Of a stretch of 8,753 nt of DNA, positions 5,572-8,753 are shown piece by piece; within the stretch, counting starts at the first letter, position 1, and each line of letters begins with the position of its first letter. Source of the stretch: Clostridium sp. UBA4746 (GTDB lineage: Bacteria > Bacillota > Clostridia > Clostridiales > Clostridiaceae); assembly GCA_002403785.1 (NCBI GenBank), contig DHIM01000139.1, positions 1-8,753 on the forward strand. The letters run 5' to 3'. A model generated the notes under the pieces. The model was given only the letters and a program-made list of their open reading frames with translations. It had not been told where the DNA came from and ran no database searches. The position numbers and the translations under genes were made by a program.

Positions 5572-7344
5572 TTGAAAATCGGTAAAATTGTAAAAGTTTC
5601 AGGACCATTAGTTGTTGCAAAAGATATGGACGAAGCTAATATATATGACGTAGTGAAGGTTGGAGAAAAGGGTCTTATTGGCGAAATTATTGAAATGAGA
5701 GGAGATAGAGCCTCCATTCAAGTATATGAAGAAACATCAGGCTTAGGACCAGGAGATCCGGTAGTTACAACTGGTGAACCACTAAGTGTTGAACTTGGAC
5801 CAGGACTTATGGAATCAATGTTTGATGGTATTCAAAGACCGCTTGATAAAATAAGAGATATAGCTGGTAACTTTTTAACAAAAGGTGTAAATGTTTCCTC
5901 TTTAGATAGAAAAAGAAAATGGGACTTTGTTCCTACGTCGACTGTTGGAGATGTTGTTTCATATGGCGTAGCTATAGGAACAGTTGCGGAAACTACTGTT
6001 ATCACTCAAATAATAATGGTGCCTAAAGGAATAGAGGGAACTATAACTTCTATAAATGCAGGAGAGTTTACTGTAGAAGACATAGTAGCAGAAGTGCAAA
6101 CGTCAAATGGCATTAAACAAATTACGTTAATGCAAAAGTGGCCAGTAAGACGTGGAAGACCTTATGCTGAAAAATTGAATCCTGTAGAACCACTAGTTAC
6201 AGGGCAAAGAGTAATAGATACTTTCTTTCCAGTAACTAAAGGTGGTACTGCTTGTGTTCCAGGACCTTTCGGTAGTGGAAAAACTGTAGTTCAACATCAA
6301 TTTGCAAAATGGGCAGATGCTGAAATAGTTGTTTACATAGGTTGCGGTGAACGTGGCAACGAAATGACAGAAGTTTTGAATGAGTTTCCAGAACTTAAAG
6401 ATCCGAAAACAGGTGAATCACTAATGAAAAGAACTGTATTAATTGCAAATACTTCTAATATGCCAGTTGCAGCTAGAGAAGCTTCTGTATATACAGGTAT
6501 AACAATAGCTGAGTACTTTAGAGATATGGGATTCGCGGTAGCTTTAATGGCAGATTCTACGTCTCGCTGGGCAGAGGCTCTACGCGAAATGTCAGGGAGA
6601 CTTGAGGAAATGCCAGGTGATGAGGGGTATCCAGCATATCTAGGTTCACGTGTAGCTGATTTTTATGAGAGATCTGGAAAGGTAGTTTGCGTTGGAGATG
6701 ATAAAAGAATAGGTGCAATTACAGTTATTGGTGCAGTATCACCTCCAGGTGGAGATTTATCAGAACCAGTTACTCAAGCAACGCTTAGAATAGTCAAAGT
6801 GTTTTGGGGACTAGATGCGCAACTTGCTTATAGAAGACATTTCCCAGCAATTAATTGGCTTGAGTCTTATTCACTATATATTGATCAGCTAACTAATTGG
6901 ATGAATGAGAACGTTGCTGCAGATTGGACTGAGCTTAGAGTTAAAGCTATGGCTATTTTGCAAGATGAAGCAAAGCTTGATGAAATAGTAAGACTTGTAG
7001 GTGTAGATGCTCTCTCTGAAAAAGATAGATTGAAACTAGAAGTTGCAAAATCAATTAGAGAAGATTATCTACAACAAAATGCATTTCATGAAGTAGATAC
7101 TTTTACGTCACTTAATAAACAATATAAAATGTTAAAGTTAGTCTTAGCATTCCATGTTGAGGGTGAAAAAGCATTGAGTGCAGGGGTTTATTTGAAAAAG
7201 ATATTAGAAATACCGGCACGAGATAAAATAGCAAGAGTAAAATATATTGCAGAAACTGATATAACAAAAATTGATGATATATTCACGACCTTATCTAATG
7301 ATATAGAAAAATTAATAACGGAAGGAGGGGTTGTGAATGATTAA
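5572..7344 (+). CDS. ntpA: V-type ATPase catalytic subunit A
   Basis: At 590 residues this is the family's usual length. It hydrolyses ATP in the A3B3 head, driving rotation of D-F-C-K and ion export. In order it has an N-terminal beta-barrel (1 to about 70, 'GKIVKVSGPLVVA'), the A-specific non-homologous region (about 110-190), the nucleotide-binding domain (about 215-435) and a C-terminal helical domain. Visible catalytic features are the P-loop GPFGSGKT (231-238, Lys237), the catalytic Glu260 with Arg261 in 'GCGERGNEM', Walker B 'VALMADSTSRW' (Asp328), 'SPPGGDLSEPVT' (390-401), and the ATPase alpha/beta signature PAINWLESYS (425-434). All key residues are present, so the enzyme should be active. 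Translation starts at TTG with AGGGAG upstream; this unusual start may lower its yield relative to K. Its last 8 nt overlap ntpB. Confidence 0.98.
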   Translation: MKIGKIVKVSGPLVVAKDMDEANIYDVVKVGEKGLIGEIIEMRGDRASIQVYEETSGLGPGDPVVTTGEPLSVELGPGLMESMFDGIQRPLDKIRDIAGNFLTKGVNVSSLDRKRKWDFVPTSTVGDVVSYGVAIGTVAETTVITQIIMVPKGIEGTITSINAGEFTVEDIVAEVQTSNGIKQITLMQKWPVRRGRPYAEKLNPVEPLVTGQRVIDTFFPVTKGGTACVPGPFGSGKTVVQHQFAKWADAEIVVYIGCGERGNEMTEVLNEFPELKDPKTGESLMKRTVLIANTSNMPVAAREASVYTGITIAEYFRDMGFAVALMADSTSRWAEALREMSGRLEEMPGDEGYPAYLGSRVADFYERSGKVVCVGDDKRIGAITVIGAVSPPGGDLSEPVTQATLRIVKVFWGLDAQLAYRRHFPAINWLESYSLYIDQLTNWMNENVAADWTELRVKAMAILQDEAKLDEIVRLVGVDALSEKDRLKLEVAKSIREDYLQQNAFHEVDTFTSLNKQYKMLKLVLAFHVEGEKALSAGVYLKKILEIPARDKIARVKYIAETDITKIDDIFTTLSNDIEKLITEGGVVND

Positions 7345-8719
7345 AGAATATAAAACTATAACAGAAGTTGTAGGGCCACTGATGGTTGTAGAGAGAGTTC
7401 AAGGAGTTAAGTACGATGAATTAGTAGAAATAGAATTACAAAATGGTGAAATCCGTAGCGGAAAAGTACTTGAAATAAATGAAGATAAAGCAATGGTTCA
7501 GTTATTTGAAAGTTCTGCAGGAATTAATTTAAAGGGTAGTAAGGCTAAATTTTTAGGAAGACCACTGGAACTTGGAGTTTCAGAAGATATGCTTGGAAGA
7601 GTCTTTGATGGACTTGGTAGGCCTAAAGATGGTGGACCTAAAATTATTCCTGATAAGAGACTGGACATAAATGGAGAAGCAATAAATCCTGTGGCAAGAG
7701 ACTATCCGTCAGAGTTTATTCAAACAGGTATTTCAGCTATTGACGGACTTAATACTTTGGTTAGAGGACAAAAATTACCAGTGTTTTCTGGTTCAGGTCT
7801 TCCACATGCGCAACTTGCAGCTCAAATAGCAAGGCAAGCCAAAGTAGTAAATTCAGATTCGAAATTTGTGGTTGTATTTGCAGCAATAGGAATAACTTTT
7901 CAGGAAGCACAGTTTTTTGTAGATGATTTTACAAGTACTGGTGCAATAGACAGAACTGTATTATTTATGAATCTTGCAAATGATCCGGCTATCGAACGAA
8001 TAGCTACACCTAGAATGGCATTAACAACAGCTGAATATCTTGCTTATGAAAAAGGCATGCATGTACTTGTAATTATGACTGATATTACAAATTACTGTGA
8101 GGCTCTACGTGAAGTTTCAGCTGCAAGAAAAGAAGTTCCGGGTAGACGTGGATATCCAGGATATCTTTATACTGATCTTTCTACGCTATACGAAAGGGCA
8201 GGTAGGATTAAAGGAGTTGAAGGTTCAATAACTCAAATTCCTATACTTACAATGCCTGAGGATGATATAACGCATCCAATTCCTGACTTAACAGGATATA
8301 TAACTGAAGGGCAGATTATTTTAAGTCGTGAACTTTATAAGAAGGGCGTTATGCCTCCAGTAGATGTTCTACCTTCTTTATCAAGACTTAAAGATAAAGG
8401 CATTGGAAAAGGAAAAACAAGAGAAGATCATGCTGATACAATGAATCAACTATTTGCTGCATATGCACAAGGTAAGCAAGCAAAAGAACTTGCAGTTATT
8501 TTAGGAGAGTCAGCATTATCTGATGCAGATAAAAAATATGCTATATTTGCAGATGCTTTTGAAAAACAATATGTTTCACAAGGGTTCGAAACTAATAGGT
8601 CTATTGAGGAAACGATAAATTTAGGATGGGAGCTTCTGTCTATACTACCAAGAAATGAACTTAAGAGAATTAGAGATGAATATGTAGAAAAATACTTATC
8701 CAAAAAAGAGGGTGAGTAA
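7337..8719 (+). CDS. ntpB: V-type ATPase subunit B, non-catalytic, Arg finger donor
   Basis: At 460 residues this is the expected size. It alternates with A in the head ring, completing the catalytic sites and holding the peripheral stalks. An N-terminal beta-barrel (1 to about 75) precedes the nucleotide-binding-like domain and a C-terminal helical bundle. The P-loop is degenerate: 'VFSGSGLPHAQLA' (from 149) lacks the GKT/S of catalytic subunits, which is typical for B. Arg350 in 'VLPSLSRLKDKGIG' falls at the same number as the Arg finger of E. hirae NtpB. The ATPase alpha/beta signature PPVDVLPSLS spans 340-349. The ATG at 7337 has a very strong AAGGAGGGG site (7322-7330) within the end of ntpA, and the genes overlap by 8 nt. 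This arrangement should help make A and B in equal amounts. Confidence 0.98.
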   Translation: MIKEYKTITEVVGPLMVVERVQGVKYDELVEIELQNGEIRSGKVLEINEDKAMVQLFESSAGINLKGSKAKFLGRPLELGVSEDMLGRVFDGLGRPKDGGPKIIPDKRLDINGEAINPVARDYPSEFIQTGISAIDGLNTLVRGQKLPVFSGSGLPHAQLAAQIARQAKVVNSDSKFVVVFAAIGITFQEAQFFVDDFTSTGAIDRTVLFMNLANDPAIERIATPRMALTTAEYLAYEKGMHVLVIMTDITNYCEALREVSAARKEVPGRRGYPGYLYTDLSTLYERAGRIKGVEGSITQIPILTMPEDDITHPIPDLTGYITEGQIILSRELYKKGVMPPVDVLPSLSRLKDKGIGKGKTREDHADTMNQLFAAYAQGKQAKELAVILGESALSDADKKYAIFADAFEKQYVSQGFETNRSIEETINLGWELLSILPRNELKRIRDEYVEKYLSKKEGE

Positions 8720-8721
8720 AC

Positions 8722-8753
8722 ATGGCAAGGCTAAATGTTAACCCAACTAGAAT
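8722..8753 (+). CDS. ntpD: V-type ATPase subunit D, start only (truncated by window)
   Basis: Only the first ten codons are present: MARLNVNPTR. The 'RLNVNPTR' stretch is the hallmark N-terminus of V/A-type D subunits, which form the central coiled-coil shaft inside the A3B3 head together with F. The ATG follows the ntpB stop by 2 nt, and its ribosome site GAGGGTG (8708-8714) lies in the last codons of ntpB. The rest of the gene is beyond the right edge. Position after B is as expected for this operon. Confidence 0.9.
   Translation, partial: MARLNVNPTR

Noticed and set aside
7778..7820. Loss of P-loop residues in subunit B as a sign of an inactive gene
   Set aside because: The degenerate P-loop (SGSGLPH) is normal for V/A-type B subunits, and Arg350 and the rest of the protein are intact.

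Overview
The window carries most of a bacterial V-type (A/V-type) ATPase operon in a very AT-rich genome. Gene order, subunit sizes, AT content, purine-rich Shine-Dalgarno sites and two TTG starts all point to a low-GC Firmicute, most likely a Clostridium-type organism. The order matches the Enterococcus hirae ntp operon: peripheral-stalk G-like subunit (ntpF), I, K, E, C, F (ntpG in E. hirae naming), A, B, then the first codons of D at the right edge. All are on the + strand and tightly packed. Three junctions overlap (14, 8 and 8 nt) and B/D are 2 nt apart, so this is one transcription unit with probable translational coupling.

Left of the operon (1-374) is the 3' end of an unrelated gene. 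It is probably the C-terminal part of a B12-binding radical SAM protein with a DUF4080-type tail. It is followed by a long, near-perfect intrinsic terminator (390-449). The gene-free stretch 375-776 is not empty. It holds the terminator; a short in-frame relic of a radical SAM CxxxCxxC core (432-506); a textbook housekeeping promoter (TTGAAA, 17-nt spacer, TATAAT, 550-578) that should drive the operon; and, in the roughly 190-nt leader, a 17-bp AT-rich hairpin that looks like a weak terminator or attenuator (604-643).

How the parts work together: A and B form the A3B3 catalytic head, with A carrying the P-loop and catalytic Glu and B supplying the Arg finger. D (only its start is visible) and F form the central rotor, and C couples the rotor to the membrane ring of K. 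I holds the ion half-channels with two conserved arginines. E and the first small gene form the peripheral stalks that stop the head rotating. The K subunit keeps all five Na+-ligand positions known from E. hirae NtpK, at a constant +1 offset, so I predict a sodium-motive enzyme. K has only one ion-binding carboxylate per four-helix subunit, which fits an ATP-driven pump better than a synthase.

I see no undescribed multi-gene system. The points worth a second look are the radical SAM relic beside a probable relative of the same family, the promoter lying inside or just after that relic, the leader hairpin, and a perfect 14-bp hairpin between the E and C genes.
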